From Hyaloraphidium curvatum (lineage: Eukaryota; Monoblepharomycota; Hyaloraphidiomycetes; Hyaloraphidiales; Hyaloraphidiaceae): a stretch of 64,000 nt of DNA. The stretch is from positions 558,001 to 622,000 of the forward strand of contig JAIVFI010000009.1 in the NCBI GenBank assembly GCA_025558095.1, read 5' to 3'. This document shows positions 10,765-21,612 of this stretch, piece by piece; the stretch's first letter is position 1; the number at the start of each line of letters is the position of its first letter. The position numbers and the translations under genes were made by a program. The notes beneath the pieces are model-generated. The model did not search any database, was not told the origin of the DNA, and saw nothing but the letters and a program-made list of their open reading frames with translations.

Positions 10765-11881
10765 ATGCCACTCGTGCACGCGCAATAGTAAGGAGCCCTC
10801 GCCATTCTTCCTCTTCAGGGTCTGATTGCGCTTCAGCCTGCCGCACGGCAACATCATCTTGGATCCAAGCGGCTATTATCCTCAGTTGAAGCCGGACACG
10901 CAGACATGCCACGATGCGATGCTCGAAGCCTGCCGCGCGGCCAAAGCCACCAACCCGGACCTCATTGTCCTGACTTTCCCGCACGGCATCACGTGTGACG
11001 ACGAGTTCACCATCTACGTGGGTTCTGCTGCCTGCAGGCCGCCGCACGCTTTTTGATGCCGCGCGGAACCATCGGAAACAGGCGAACAATGATTATGCCT
11101 CGGGCAACGGCGAGTGGCTCGGCGAATGGAAGGAGTTCGGAGTCAAAGTTACGATCGACAAGAAGGCGACGAATGCGGTCAGCAAGACGTGCAACGCCAA
11201 GGGCCTCCGCATGGCCAGGCTAACGACCAACGGAGCCGGCCCCACCGTCGATGCCGTTCTCAGATGGAGCGAAGTCGTGCCGATCTGGTTCCTGGAAAAG
11301 GTCTTCGAGGGAAAGGTTCCTTACGTGCTCATTCAGAACCCCGAGAGCGCGTCGTGGTGAGCCGTAAATGCCGCAAGGTCGTACTGTCACCCATGCGCTC
11401 CCACCCCAGGATGGATCCGGCGGGGAAGAAGACGGAGCTTCGGGCATTCGGCGACATCTTTTACGACATGTGCAAGCCCGGCGGTCCCCTTGCCGATCGC
11501 CGCATTTTCCTCGCCGTGTCGGGAGACCAAAGCCACGTCCTCGATCACCCGCACAAGGACCTCAAGCTCGGCCTCGGCTACAAGGCTATACCGTACGGCG
11601 TTCACCCTGCCGGTCCCGCTTTCGACACTGCGGTCCGCAAGTGGTGCACGTCGCTCGATCCTGCGGACTTCGAAGCCGCGTACCCGCACATGAAAGAGGC
11701 CAAGACGTGCGGAGCTGCCGGTCTGACCACGCTGGCGCGGATCGTGGAGCGTCTCAAAGCTGACGGCGTTGAGGTCACCGGGAAGGTGCTTGCGGAGATC
11801 GCCCCGACGTACTACGGCATGCTTGTTGCCACGTTTACTCTGGTAGGTTTCGATTTCGACGCGCACTGGATTGGCAAGTGA
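10765..11881 (+). CDS. LigB-type class III extradiol ring-cleavage dioxygenase
   Basis: This appears to be a non-haem-iron or Lig/DODA-fold enzyme; members open aromatic catechol rings, but substrates vary widely. Four exons fit: a 23-nt first exon 10765-10787 (MPLVHAQY), introns 10788-10836, 11018-11081 and 11357-11409, total 316 residues. The second codon run LPHGNIILDP carries the N-terminal His ligand region, followed by ATNPDLIVLTFPHGI, the conserved PD-hydrophobic-PH segment, and later FLAVSGDQSHV, typical of the LigB core. The C-terminal TYYGMLVATFTLVGFD matches the closing segment of bacterial DODA-type proteins. The tiny first exon is supported by a GTAAGG donor, exact phase and an in-frame stop just upstream of exon 2. 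The substrate is unknown. Confidence 0.78.
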
Positions 11882-11989
11882 CGCGGTTTTCTTTCCTTTC
11901 CACCCACAAGTCTGGTGCCGGATCACAGCTTTGAACATTCCCCAAGATCTAGTAATTGTAGTGCAATCAACATTCCTTGGCACAGATCC

Positions 11990-13087
11990 TCAGAGCCGTC
12001 CCCTGCGCTTCCTCTCTTCCTCGGCAAGATCGTATTCCGTCCCCGGTTCCGCAGCAATCTCGTTCGACTCCCGCTCCATCCATCCCTCATCCTTCCTGAA
12101 CACCATGGGTGCCTCCGCCGGCACCTGTACGCCTCCGTGGTTGCGAAGCATGATGGAGGGCGTGGGGGCAGCAGATGTCTTCGGCGGCACGTCCAAGTGT
12201 CCGAGGAGCTTCTCCGCAAAGTCCGCGTGCGGCGTGGCGATCGAGATGTAGCAGCCCAGGGGGTTTCCGTGCGAGATCGAATGCTGGTCCAGCACAAGAG
12301 AGACTCCGTCCGTGGGGTCGGCATCCGGAAGAACGCAAAGGAAGGTGTGGCGTATGGTGTGGAAGGTGCCGGAAACGCGGATGGCGCCGATCTTGCTGCG
12401 GTCCATGGCTTCGCGAACGAGCGTGCTCGAAACGTTCTCGCGGGAACGCTTGCGGTTCTCGGCCATGACGGCTTCGCTGCTGCCTTCGAACAGGGGGTCA
12501 ACTCGCAGCACGTTCGCGTCCTGTGATGACTGAAGGTGAGAAGGCGGCAGATCACCTCCGTTTTGAGCTCGAACCTTCAGAATGTACGGGATCTCGTCGG
12601 GTGATCCCGCCTCCTTCTTGACCATCACTTCCGTCGACAGCCGCGACCGGGAAGGCAGCGAGACGACCTCCTCGCGAACGAACTCGCAATCGTCCTCTCC
12701 GCTCTGAAGCAGCCCCGGCACCGGCAGCTCCTGGTGCGAGTACCGAAGCGACAGCGCGAGCCCAACCGCTTCAAAGTCCGCGTTCTCCCCGCCGAGCACG
12801 TAGTCCTCGAGCCGGTGGACCGATTCGAGCTTGAAGGTTCCGTAGGCCGCGGGAATGGCCGAGATCAAGTCCTTCTGCGCTTCCTGGTGGCCATCGGAGC
12901 TCCGCACCACGAGGTCCCCGTCAATGGACGAGCGCCGTGCCGGGGCGCTGGCATCGCCGCCGATCTTTGGAAAGGCTTCGGCGCTCGAGCAGGAAAGGGC
13001 CGCCAGGAGCCGGGCGTAACCCTCCGCCGACACCTCGTAGCGCGAAATCGTCCTTCGAGAGGAGGATTGCTGCGTTGGAATACCCAT
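11990..13087 (-). CDS. Unrecognised protein of about 350-365 residues
   Basis: No family is recognised. The frame is open from the ATG at 13087 (MGIPTQQSSSRRT) to 11990. The N-terminal two thirds have alternating hydrophobic strands and helices, such as RLLAALSCSSAEAFPKI and GTFKLESVHRLEDYVLG. The C-terminal third has strand-rich stretches (IRVSGTFHTIRHTFLCVLP, GCYISIATPHADFAEKL) ending in a charged, helix-breaking tail. That suggests a folded regulatory or complex subunit rather than an enzyme, since there are no catalytic signatures. A possible 45-nt in-frame intron (GTTCGA...CTTCAG, about 12538-12582) would remove a polar insert; I am unsure of it. It is divergent from the esterase gene by about 97 bases and convergent with the dioxygenase gene. 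Confidence 0.6.
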   Translation of the reverse strand: MGIPTQQSSSRRTISRYEVSAEGYARLLAALSCSSAEAFPKIGGDASAPARRSSIDGDLVVRSSDGHQEAQKDLISAIPAAYGTFKLESVHRLEDYVLGGENADFEAVGLALSLRYSHQELPVPGLLQSGEDDCEFVREEVVSLPSRSRLSTEVMVKKEAGSPDEIPYILKVRAQNGGDLPPSHLQSSQDANVLRVDPLFEGSSEAVMAENRKRSRENVSSTLVREAMDRSKIGAIRVSGTFHTIRHTFLCVLPDADPTDGVSLVLDQHSISHGNPLGCYISIATPHADFAEKLLGHLDVPPKTSAAPTPSIMLRNHGGVQVPAEAPMVFRKDEGWMERESNEIAAEPGTEYDLAEEERKRRGRL

Positions 13088-13183
13088 GGTGCCGGCAAGC
13101 GCTGCGATGGTCGGGGATTGCGGGACGGGATTTCGGATCGGTGCGTGCTGCCGCCACGGGTGCGCGTCCCCCCTCACCCCTCC

Positions 13184-14334
13184 ATGGACGAGCTTAATCT
13201 CAAATGGGACCGCAACAGCCACCATCATGGCCATTTTCCCCGGGGCCGGGTGGCCTACGATGGCCCCTTCTTTAGCCACGCGTTCGGCCACGACCGACTT
13301 GTCCGCGTGTACCTCCCTCCGTCCTACGAGGACCCGGCAAAGGGCGATAAGAGTTGGTCGCGGCGCGTCTTGCGAATTGGATGAACGCGTTGCGATGAGA
13401 GTTTCGCCGTTTCCCGCCTTCATCTCTCTTCCCTGCTCTTTCCTTCCTTTCTCTCTTCCCCTCCTCCTCCTCGGTCAGGGTACCCGGTTCTTTATGCCCA
13501 CGACGGCCAGAACCTCTTCTCGACGTTGGGACCGGGGGCAGCGTTCGGCTGGGGCCCGTGGGAGATTGATCTTTGGTGGGACTCCGCCGTCTGCTTTTCT
13601 CGTTGTGGCGTCCCAAGGCTCAATGCCCCCACCGACCCAGGATCGACCGCCTCGTCCACCTGCGGCTCATGAGGGAGGTCATCGTCGTCGCCTTCGACTG
13701 CCACCCGAAGGATCGCTACGTGGAGTACCGCGGCCCCGCGTTCCGGGACAAGGTGCACGGTGCCGACGACGTCAAGTACGAAAAGCACAAGAAGTTCGTG
13801 TGCGACGAGCTGCGACCCGCGATCAACGGGTGGTTCCGGACGCTGACCGACCGCGAGAACACGGGCGTCATGGGCAGCAGCATGGGCGGCTTGGCCTCGG
13901 TGGTGCTGGCGTGGGAGAGGCCGGACGTGTTTGGACTGTGCTGCAGCGTCAGCCCGGCGTTCGTGGTGGAGCAGAGGTATTTCATGGATGCAATCCTGGA
14001 GCGGACGACACAGAAGCACCTCAAGGAAGGGGTGCTGAAGGGCCGGGGGCGGTTCCGGATCTACATGGACTCGGGCGTCATATCTTCCCGAGGCGGCGAC
14101 GACGGGTTCGCGGCCACCAAGGACGCGGCAACCGCGCTGGTGAAGCTGGGCTGGCACGAGGGCCAGGATTTCTTGTTCTTTGTGGATTGGCACCCGCTCA
14201 AGCCGCACGATCTTGACTGGGCTGGGATCCCGCCGGACAAGAGGGGGGAGGCGCTCCACTCGCAGCACAACGAGGCCTACTGGCGGCTGCGCATATGGCG
14301 CGGATTGTGCTTCCTGTATCCGCACGATGATTAA
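13184..14334 (+). CDS. Putative esterase of the enterochelin-esterase/esterase D fold
   Basis: An alpha/beta hydrolase of the PF00756 type, 319 residues from three exons (introns 13353-13478 and 13576-13640). Exon 1 holds the N-terminal sandwich strands (FGHDRLVRVYLPPSY). The first junction rebuilds KRYPVLYAHDGQN, the oxyanion-side HDGQN motif of the family. The second rebuilds LWIDRLVHLRLMREVIVVAFDC. The nucleophile elbow is GSSMGG at about 13874-13891, and an HPLKPHDLDW segment and a late RLRIW helix complete the domain. No signal peptide is visible, so a cytosolic enzyme acting on glucosylated or thiol esters is likely, but the substrate is not readable. The intron at 13353 (126 nt) is long for this genome. 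Confidence 0.85.
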
Positions 14335-15198
14335 ACTCGCTTGACCATGGCGTGGATGATGGATGATGGACATTGCTGTGTTGATCGGCGGCGGGAGGCG
14401 GTAGGCGGACCAGCATCAGGGAGCAGCTCTGCCCCGGCCCACTTCGCTGCACCAGTTGGGCATCCGGGCAACCGGAACTGCTTACCTTGCCTACCGACGC
14501 TCTTCAGGCGGAGGCGGACAGGTTAGTTTCTTCGCTGGGCATCGGTTGTCTGTCGGGCCACCAGATTGTGCCCCACCGGCCCCGGGGGCAGCCATCGCGA
14601 CCCGCGAGGCGGCGGCTTTGAAAGCAGACACGTAGAGTCGCGTCTTCGTGAGGCCGGTTTCGGGCCCCGGCGGGATGCGCGGGGGTGTTGTTTCGGCCGC
14701 CGCCTCCTCCCCGCCGCACCCCAACCATGCCCTGACCCCCGCATGCCTACGCCCCCCAGGCCCCCCCTGACGCGGCCGTCCGCGCGCCGTTCTTCGTCGC
14801 CCGAGCGCGACGCGCTGGCCGGCGAGAACGACCGGCTGCTCGGCGGGTCGGAGCTGCTCGGCGGGTCGGCCAGCCGGCGGTCCGCGTTCCGCTTCAGGTC
14901 TTCGTCGGACGTACGTTCGCCGTCGCCCGCGTCGCCGCGGCCAGAGCGCGACGCAGACGGCCCGTCGCGGCTGCTGAGAGGCGTCGGGGACATTGTCGGC
15001 GGCCTCTTCGCGCGCACCGCGTCGCCCCGCCCAACCCGCCCGGCTCCGGGCCGGCGCATGCAGAGCATCCCCCTGCGCGTGCGCGATTTTCTTGCCAACG
15101 CGTGGGGCTACCAGCAGCTGTCGCCCGACTCGGAGCGCCTCTTTACATACACCCCGGACGAACGCGTCGCCTTCCGCTCCGCAAGGTCCAGGCCAGCC
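14335..15198. promoter_or_regulatory. Upstream region of the V-ATPase subunit a gene
   Basis: About 860 bases without a convincing gene. The frame of the V-ATPase first exon stays open upstream to 14566 and includes ATGs at 14743 and 15058. The encoded segment is Arg/Ser/Pro-rich, with a duplicated LLGGSELLGGS and a more folded-looking piece (RVRDFLANAWGYQQLSPDS). Because GC-rich frames stay open by chance, I treat it as 5' leader, but an N-terminal extension of the ATPase subunit is possible. Confidence 0.35.
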
Positions 15199-18123
15199 AT
15201 GTCGATCTTCAGGAGCGAGGAGATGAGGTGGGATCCTTCTCTGGCGGGCCGGAAGCGCCATCGGCGCGGCTGGGGGCCCCGCAACGCGTCGGAAGCGTGC
15301 TGACGTGTCTTGCAGCCTCGTGCAGGTCTACATCCCGCTCGAAATAGCTCAGGCAACCTTTGCCGAGCTGGGCGAGTGCGGAATGATCCAGTTCAGGGAT
15401 CTGGATCCGCAGACCACGGATTTCCAGCGGCCTTTCGTCAATGAGATCCGTCGCCTGGAGGAAATCGAGAGGAAGATCCGTGGGTTGCTTCCTGGCGTGA
15501 TCTATTTCCTCCTTGACGACCACTTCCAGGCTTCCTTGAGTCGCAGCTCCAGAAGGACGAAGTTGTTCCGAAGGAGGTCACGGACGCGACTCCGTACGCC
15601 AAAGTCCGGACGGCGAACCTGATCGACGAGCTCGAGGCCCAGCTCTCGGCACACGACCAGAAAGTCACGGAGATGAACACGTACCAGGAGAGCCTGAACA
15701 AGCGGATGCTGGAGCTTGTCGAGCTCAGGCACGTGCTGAAGGAAGCCAACACTTTTTTCGCCGATGTGAGGAGTGCTCCGGTTCCTGCGACTTCACGGTC
15801 CCTGATCGCCGCATTTGCAGACCTCGCTCGCACGCCGCGACACTGTGAGCTCCCTCGATGGGGACAATCCCCTCGTTGCTGCTGAGGAAGGCGGCGGCGA
15901 GCAGTCGGCCGCCGCGTCGCTTGTCAGCCGCCTCGAGTGTGTCGCCGGCGTCATCCCGACCGAGAAGCTCGCCGTGTTCGAGCGCGTCCTGTGGCGCGTG
16001 CTCCGCGGCAACCTCTTCATGAACTCGAGCGAGATCGACGAACTCGTGCGGGACCCCGTGTCGGGCGAGATCACGCGCAAGCACGTCTTCATCATCTTTG
16101 CCCAGGGCAAGCAGCTCCTGGGCAAGATCCGCAAGATCGCCGAGTCGCTCGGGGCCACGCTCTACCCGGTCGAACAGAACCCGTTCAAGCGGCGCCAGGA
16201 TGCAGCCGAGGTCGCGGCGAGGATCAGGGACCTCAACAACGTGCTCTTCAACACCAACACGACCCGCATGGTCGAGCTCCGCGCCGTCGCCGAGAACATC
16301 CTCAGCTGGGACCTGATGGTGAAGAAGGAAAAGGCCATCTACTACGCCATGAACACCTGCTCCTACGACCAAGGGCGCCGCACGCTCCTGGCTGAGGGCT
16401 GGATCCCCGTGTCTTCGGTGCCGGACGTGCAGGCGGCCCTCCGCGCCGCCGCCGCTCAGACGGGCGCGACCGTCGCCCCCATCCTCTCCGAGATCCCGAC
16501 GGGCCGCAAGCCGCCGACCTTCTTCCGCACCAACAAGTTCACCTCGGGCTTCCAGACCATCGTGGACAGCTACGGCGTGGCAAAATACCAGGAGGTCAAC
16601 CCGGGCCTGTTCACCATCACCACCTTCCCGTTCCTGTTCGCCGTCATGTTCGGCGACCTCGGCCACGGGCTCATGCTGACGGGGATCGGCCTCGTGCTCA
16701 CTCTGTTTGAGCGCCAGCTCGAGAAGTACAAGAGCGACGAGGTGGGTTTCTAGTCATCTCGTTCTAGATTTGCCCTGACGCGCGCATGCTCCAGATGTTC
16801 GGCATGGTCTACGGCGGCCGCTACATCATCCTCCTCATGGGCTTCTGGTCCATGTACGTCGGCGTCATCTACAACGACATCTTCTCCCTCGGCCTCGAGA
16901 TCTTTGGCGGCTCGCGGTGGGAGTTCTGGGGCGAGCCCACGCAGCGCGGCTACCAGACGGGCGTCTACCCGTTCGGCGTGGACCCCGCGTGGGTGCACGC
17001 GAGCAACAAGCTGCTGTTCATCAACTCGTACAAGATGAAGCAGGCCATCTTGATCGGTGTCGTGCACGTGGGTTTCTGCGGGGCCGTTGTGCAATAAGGA
17101 TGTCGCTAAAGCCCCTTTTGGCCGCAGATGACGTTCGGCATCTGCCTCCAGCTGTTCAACCACAGGCATTTCAAGCAGCCGCTCAACATCTGGGCCGAGT
17201 TCGTGCCCCAGCTCCTCTTCTTCGAATCCATCTTTGGGTACCTGGGCATCCTCATCGTCTCCAAATGGTGCACGGACTGGTACTCGGCCGGGCGACCGCC
17301 CCCGAACCTCCTCAACACCCTCATCTACATGTTCCTGTCGCCCGGCAAGATCGAGCCCGACTCGCAGATCTATGCGGGCCAGGGCCCGTTCCAGGTCTTC
17401 CTGCTCCTCCTCGCCCTCGTCTGCGTGCCGTGGATGCTGCTCCCCAAGCCGCTCATCCTCAACGCGCAGCACAAGGCGTCGGCAAAGAAGGCACACGTCG
17501 AGGACCCGGACGAGGAGCACGCCGGGTTCAACGACGACACGGAGGCGCTCCTGGCGCGCCGCGCGTCCAACCCGCCGGCTCCGGAATCGGGCGGCCACGA
17601 CGACGAGGAGTTCGAGTTCGGGGAGGTCATGATCCACCAGGTCATCCACACCATCGAGTTCTGCCTCGGGGCCGTGTCCAACACGGCGAGTTACCTGCGC
17701 CTCTGGGCGCTTTCGCTTGCCCACGCACGTGAGTCATCTCGGGAGGTGGCGTCGTCTTCTCTGACATCCCACGTTCCACAGAATTGTCCGAAGTGCTTTA
17801 CTCGATGACGCTGGTCACCGTGTTTTCGATCGAAAGCCCGGTCCTGCGGACGATTGGTATCTTTGTCGGTCTGATTGTGTGGTTCACCCTCACGGTCGGC
17901 ATCCTGCTTGTGATGGAGGGCTTGTCGGCCTTTTTGCACGCGCTGCGTCTGCACTGGGGTAGGTCGTTTGCTCCCGTTCCAAGGATTCGCCCTTACGTGT
18001 TTCATTCCATCAGTCGAGTTCCAGAACAAGTTCTATGCCGGGAGCGGGAGGATGTTCCTGCCGTTTTCCTTCAGGAAGCTGGAGGAAGGCGATTTGGAGA
18101 ACGTCGTGGTCCCGGACCACTGA
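15199..18123 (+). CDS. VPH1: V-type proton ATPase subunit a (Vph1/Stv1)
   Basis: This is the large membrane subunit of the V0 sector that forms the proton half-channels in vacuole, Golgi and endosome. Eight exons give 836 residues, the normal length: introns 15228-15315, 15480-15529, 15766-15820, 16742-16794, 17068-17127, 17729-17781 and 17959-18013. The chosen start gives the textbook opening [17 protein letters not shown]. The cytosolic half shows [28 protein letters not shown] and FVIFAQGK-like segments. The membrane half shows [28 protein letters not shown] and the [17 protein letters not shown] helix, carrying the essential proton-path arginine. The end is VVVPDH. One isoform only is seen, so vacuolar versus Golgi use cannot be told. 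Confidence 0.96.
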
Positions 18124-18188
18124 GCGGAAACAGAGGAAGAAAAAATAGAGGGCGTGCCCAGCGCCATTCTTGCATGCCGATCCTCGGT

Positions 18189-19007
18189 TCAAACATCGAC
18201 GTCTATTGCGAGCATTTTTAGGGACTCGAATTGGTCCGCGCCGAGTCCGCTCTCCCCCTGCTTTGGCCGCCGGGCCCGGAAAAGGAAGATTCGCCCGTCG
18301 TCCACCCGCAACGGGCCTCGGTCAAACTCCGCGAACCATTCGTCCTCGACGCCTTCCAACACGAAATGCCTGCCAAACTCCTCGAAGAATGCGGCTTCCG
18401 CTACCGGCTCGCGTTCGCGATACGCCAGCAATAGCTCGACCGACTGATTCAACTCGGCCAGATCGAGACATGTCTGAACAAGCAGAGGGTGCAGTGCCGG
18501 CCAGTAAACCAGATCGGCCATCAAGACGAGGTCGGGAGGCGGATCCTTGATCTTCTCGTCCAACGTCGAACCCCACGCCAATGGTCCAGCTTCGAGCGTC
18601 AGGCCCCCGCGATCGCCTTCAATGGCACGTCGATTCAGTTCGCAGTTGGTTTCAAGAAGCGGGATCGCATTAGGAAGGTCCGTGACCACGATGTGCGCCC
18701 GCGAGCCTTTCCATGCTAGCATCCGATAGAGCGCCAGGCCAACGAGTCCGGAACCAGCTCCCAGCTCAAGGACATTCAACCCGTCCATGCCCCTCCCGCG
18801 CGATAGAATCCAATCCAGGTAATCCACGAGCGCCAGGCCTGCCGGCCAGATGCGGCCGGCGATTTCGGCCTCCAGACCTGGTCGATATGTGTTGGTTACC
18901 CCGCTGGCTCCGACCGTGAAGGCTCCAGCGACGCCGATCCATCGTGATCCAGCAATGTCCTCTTCGAGCTGTACTTCAGTGCCTGTTCTGCGCAGCGAGA
19001 TTCGCAT
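18189..19007 (-). CDS. METTL21/EFM-type protein-lysine methyltransferase
   Basis: A single-exon class I SAM methyltransferase of 272 residues. It has the family's W-x-A entry segment ([16 protein letters not shown]), SAM motif I ([17 protein letters not shown]), the post-motif acidic residue region ([21 protein letters not shown]) and the motif that sets the METTL21/FAM86 group apart, [20 protein letters not shown]. Members trimethylate lysines on elongation factors or chaperones; the closest yeast relatives are Efm6/Efm7/Rrg1-like enzymes, but the target here cannot be read. The tail ends in a short strand-like segment. It is divergent from the kinase gene at 19175, with 167 bases between starts, and tail-to-tail with VPH1 (65 bases). 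Confidence 0.87.
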   Translation of the reverse strand: MRISLRRTGTEVQLEEDIAGSRWIGVAGAFTVGASGVTNTYRPGLEAEIAGRIWPAGLALVDYLDWILSRGRGMDGLNVLELGAGSGLVGLALYRMLAWKGSRAHIVVTDLPNAIPLLETNCELNRRAIEGDRGGLTLEAGPLAWGSTLDEKIKDPPPDLVLMADLVYWPALHPLLVQTCLDLAELNQSVELLLAYREREPVAEAAFFEEFGRHFVLEGVEDEWFAEFDRGPLRVDDGRIFLFRARRPKQGESGLGADQFESLKMLAIDVDV

Positions 19008-19174
19008 TGTATGTGTGCGTTCGCGTCCTGATCGGACCGATCGCGACGACCTGCTCGCGCGACGCTAATCCTGTTGCGGTCCTTGCCCGTCTCCCGGTCT
19101 TCTTCGGCTCGAGTGCACCGTGCGAAGCTCGTCGGGGTCCGTCTAGCAGATAGAACCGGCCCTGCGCCGTCTCG

Positions 19175-20578
19175 ATGGACACTTCCGGGACTAGTGATGC
19201 CCCCTTGCGAACCCCCATCGAGCACACGGACTTTCTCGGCTTCAGCGAGGGCGAGGCCGCCGCCTTGCGGCTCGCAGAGTATAAACTTTCCAAAACCCTC
19301 GGAAAGGGTGCGTATGGAACGGTGAAGCTCGCCCAGAGCTTGGAGAACGGTAGCTTCTACGCTATCAAGATCGTCGATGCCAAGGTGCTGAAGCGGAAAC
19401 GGAAGGAGAAGATGGTCGAAGCGGAATGCGGTGTGCTGGCCAACATCCGACATCCGAACATCATTTCGCTCCGCGAGTGGTTCCTCCACGAGGAGAGGTA
19501 TTATTTGGTGTTCGAGCTGGCTTCTGGAGGGGAGCTCTGCGAGCGCATCGAATCCTTGGGCTTCCTGAACGAAAGCACAGTGGCCATGTTGATTGCCACC
19601 ATATTCAACGCTCTTGCCTTTCTGGGAGACCACAACATAGTTCATAGGGACATCAAAGTTGATAATCTCTGCTTTTTGGATCCGACACCTGGGGCGCCGT
19701 TGTGTTTGGTTGACTTTGGCATTGCTCGTGTCATTGAGGACACATCCTCGGATAACTTGCTCAATTCTGTGTGCGGATCCTTGGCATACACGGCCCCGGA
19801 GGTCTTGAGGAAGACGGGCTACAGCCTTGGGGTGGATGTTTGGGCCGCAGGATGCGTGGCGTACGTTCTGCTTTCCGGCGGGAAGCATCCCTTTCTCGAT
19901 CCGGCGAGCACTGGAGGCATCGCCGACATGTGCGGCAAGATCGTCCGTGGAGACGTCAGCTTCTCCTCCCCAGCGTTCTCGAAGGTTTCACCGCTGGCGA
20001 AGGAGTTCCTTCTGTGGGTGCTGGATCCTAATCCGGAGACGAGGCCCACGGCGCATGAAGTACTGAATCATCCGTGGATACGGAGCCGTTGCCCGGCCGA
20101 CTTTTTGGACTACCTGATGGAGGTCAATGAGGATGCGGAATGGCAGGGGATTCGTAACCGCGACCGCAAGGCCGCGCTTGAGCGGACCGCTTCGCAGGCC
20201 AGCTTGGCCGATAGCTATCCCCCGGAGATCACCATCACGGCGGATGACACTTTCTCATCACCGCTGAGAAAGCCGGGTGACACACTGAACAGGCGCGGTA
20301 CCTTGGCCAGTTTGGGCAGACGGCCGAGCGTGTTTCGGACTGGAGGCGTCGACATTCTCAACGCGGAAGGCGGCAGACTTTCGGGAACGAATCCCGATCT
20401 GCTGCAAGGTGACGACGACTCGGACGCCGTTGAGGCCGCAAAGGCACGGTCCCGAATGGGGAAACTGAAGCGGCACTGGGCCGACGTGCTCAAAGTAGTG
20501 TCCAGCCTCAAGGTCTGGGAGGGCGTGGTTCGGAAGGGGTCTGGAGACTTGGTGGAGAATGCGATGGATCGCGAGTAG
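19175..20578 (+). CDS. CAMK-group serine/threonine protein kinase
   Basis: An intronless kinase of 467 residues. All catalytic motifs are intact: glycine loop GKGAYGTV (43-50), AIK lysine 65, HRDIKVDN catalytic loop (157-164), DFG (180-182) and APE (207-209). The substrate-binding region and the HPWIRSR end of the kinase domain (about residue 310) are CAMK-like. The acidic GELCERI segment and the charged LDPTPGAP insert after the catalytic loop are also seen in CaMK relatives. The remaining 150 residues are low-complexity, Ser/Thr/Arg-rich and end in a helical, basic-amphipathic piece (RHWADVLKVVSSLKVWEG) that could be an autoinhibitory or calmodulin-binding segment. The lack of introns contrasts with its neighbours. 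The exact orthologue is not clear. Confidence 0.85.
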   Translation: MDTSGTSDAPLRTPIEHTDFLGFSEGEAAALRLAEYKLSKTLGKGAYGTVKLAQSLENGSFYAIKIVDAKVLKRKRKEKMVEAECGVLANIRHPNIISLREWFLHEERYYLVFELASGGELCERIESLGFLNESTVAMLIATIFNALAFLGDHNIVHRDIKVDNLCFLDPTPGAPLCLVDFGIARVIEDTSSDNLLNSVCGSLAYTAPEVLRKTGYSLGVDVWAAGCVAYVLLSGGKHPFLDPASTGGIADMCGKIVRGDVSFSSPAFSKVSPLAKEFLLWVLDPNPETRPTAHEVLNHPWIRSRCPADFLDYLMEVNEDAEWQGIRNRDRKAALERTASQASLADSYPPEITITADDTFSSPLRKPGDTLNRRGTLASLGRRPSVFRTGGVDILNAEGGRLSGTNPDLLQGDDDSDAVEAAKARSRMGKLKRHWADVLKVVSSLKVWEGVVRKGSGDLVENAMDRE

Positions 20579-20684
20579 TAGTGTCTTCCTTGCTTATGCT
20601 TCGACTATTGTTTCATCACGAGTAAGATTCCCGAGAGGAGTTTTGAGACCGCAACAGTCCCCGAATTTCGGACTCTTGGGAAGC

Positions 20685-21583
20685 ATGTCGTCGTACGAAG
20701 AATCTCGGAGACAGCGCGTCAATGAGAACAGGGCGATACTTGCGCGGCTCGGGATCCCGGCGCGCGTCGCCGCTCCCGCTCCTGTCGCGAAGACCCCTCG
20801 CGCCGTCTCCAAGAAGAGGCGCTACCGCGCGCCCAAACAGCAGGCCGCGGTCGACCCGAAAGTGCGCGTCAGCAGACGCGTGCGCGGAGAGGATCCGGAG
20901 AACTCGCCGTCGTACGACGTGGACCCGGAGCTGGTCGTCCGCCAGGCGCAGCTTGAGCGGCTGGAAGAGGAAGACCGGAACGTTTCGACTGTGCTTGGAG
21001 AAGCAAAGACAGGCGACTTGAATGCCCCGAGCTACGTATCATCACGGGGTCGCCGCCCGGTGGTGGACGGCCCGGCGTTCCTTGAGCTCGCGCGCAGCTC
21101 TTGCGTGCCCCTGACCCTGCTGTCGATCCCGGTCACCGTGTGGGAGCTCGGTCATCTTCCTCCGGCCGAGAAGCTTGGCGATGCGCGGTACTGGAGCGCC
21201 AAGACGCGTTTCCATCACCCCTACCCGATCGGGTACATGGCGACGAAATTTCATTTTGGACGGGAGTGGACCATGACAATTCGCGAGGCGCCGGATCCGG
21301 ACAGCGACGAGCATGGGCCTCTCATCTTCCGAGTGAGTTGCTCGTAAGCCAGTTCGAGTTCCTTCAGCCGACAGTGATTCTGCAGGTGGATGACGTCGCC
21401 AACCGCCTGTCATTCGAGGGCTACTCGGCAACCACACCCTGGACCGCCATATGCATCCACTTTGAGGCGCGCCACGGAAAGACGAGGATATCTGGCCCTC
21501 TGTTCTTTGGCTTCTCGGACCCCTTTCTTCAGGCGATTATTCGGACAATGGATGGCTACGTCCCGTGGGAGAGATTGAAATGA
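20685..21583 (+). CDS. FY-rich (FYRN/FYRC) domain protein
   Basis: Two exons (intron 21333-21385) give 281 residues. The N-terminal 110 residues are basic and charged (MSSYEESRRQRVNENRAIL, then KKRRYRAPK), a likely nuclear region. The C-terminal part matches the adjacent FYRN-FYRC modules: FHHPYPIGYMATKFHF (FYRN), then across the junction LIFRVDDVANRLSFEGYSATTPW and RISGPLFFGFSDPFLQAIIR (FYRC, with its ISGP-FFG signature). FYR modules occur in trithorax-type methyltransferases, JmjC demethylases and TBRG1, where they fold together in chromatin proteins. Here there is no catalytic domain, so it may be a TBRG1-like chromatin adaptor. It ends 29 bases from the DNPEP stop on the other strand. Confidence 0.78.
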
Positions 21584-21612
21584 TGTGCGTCATATTCTTC
21601 ACAATGCAACGA

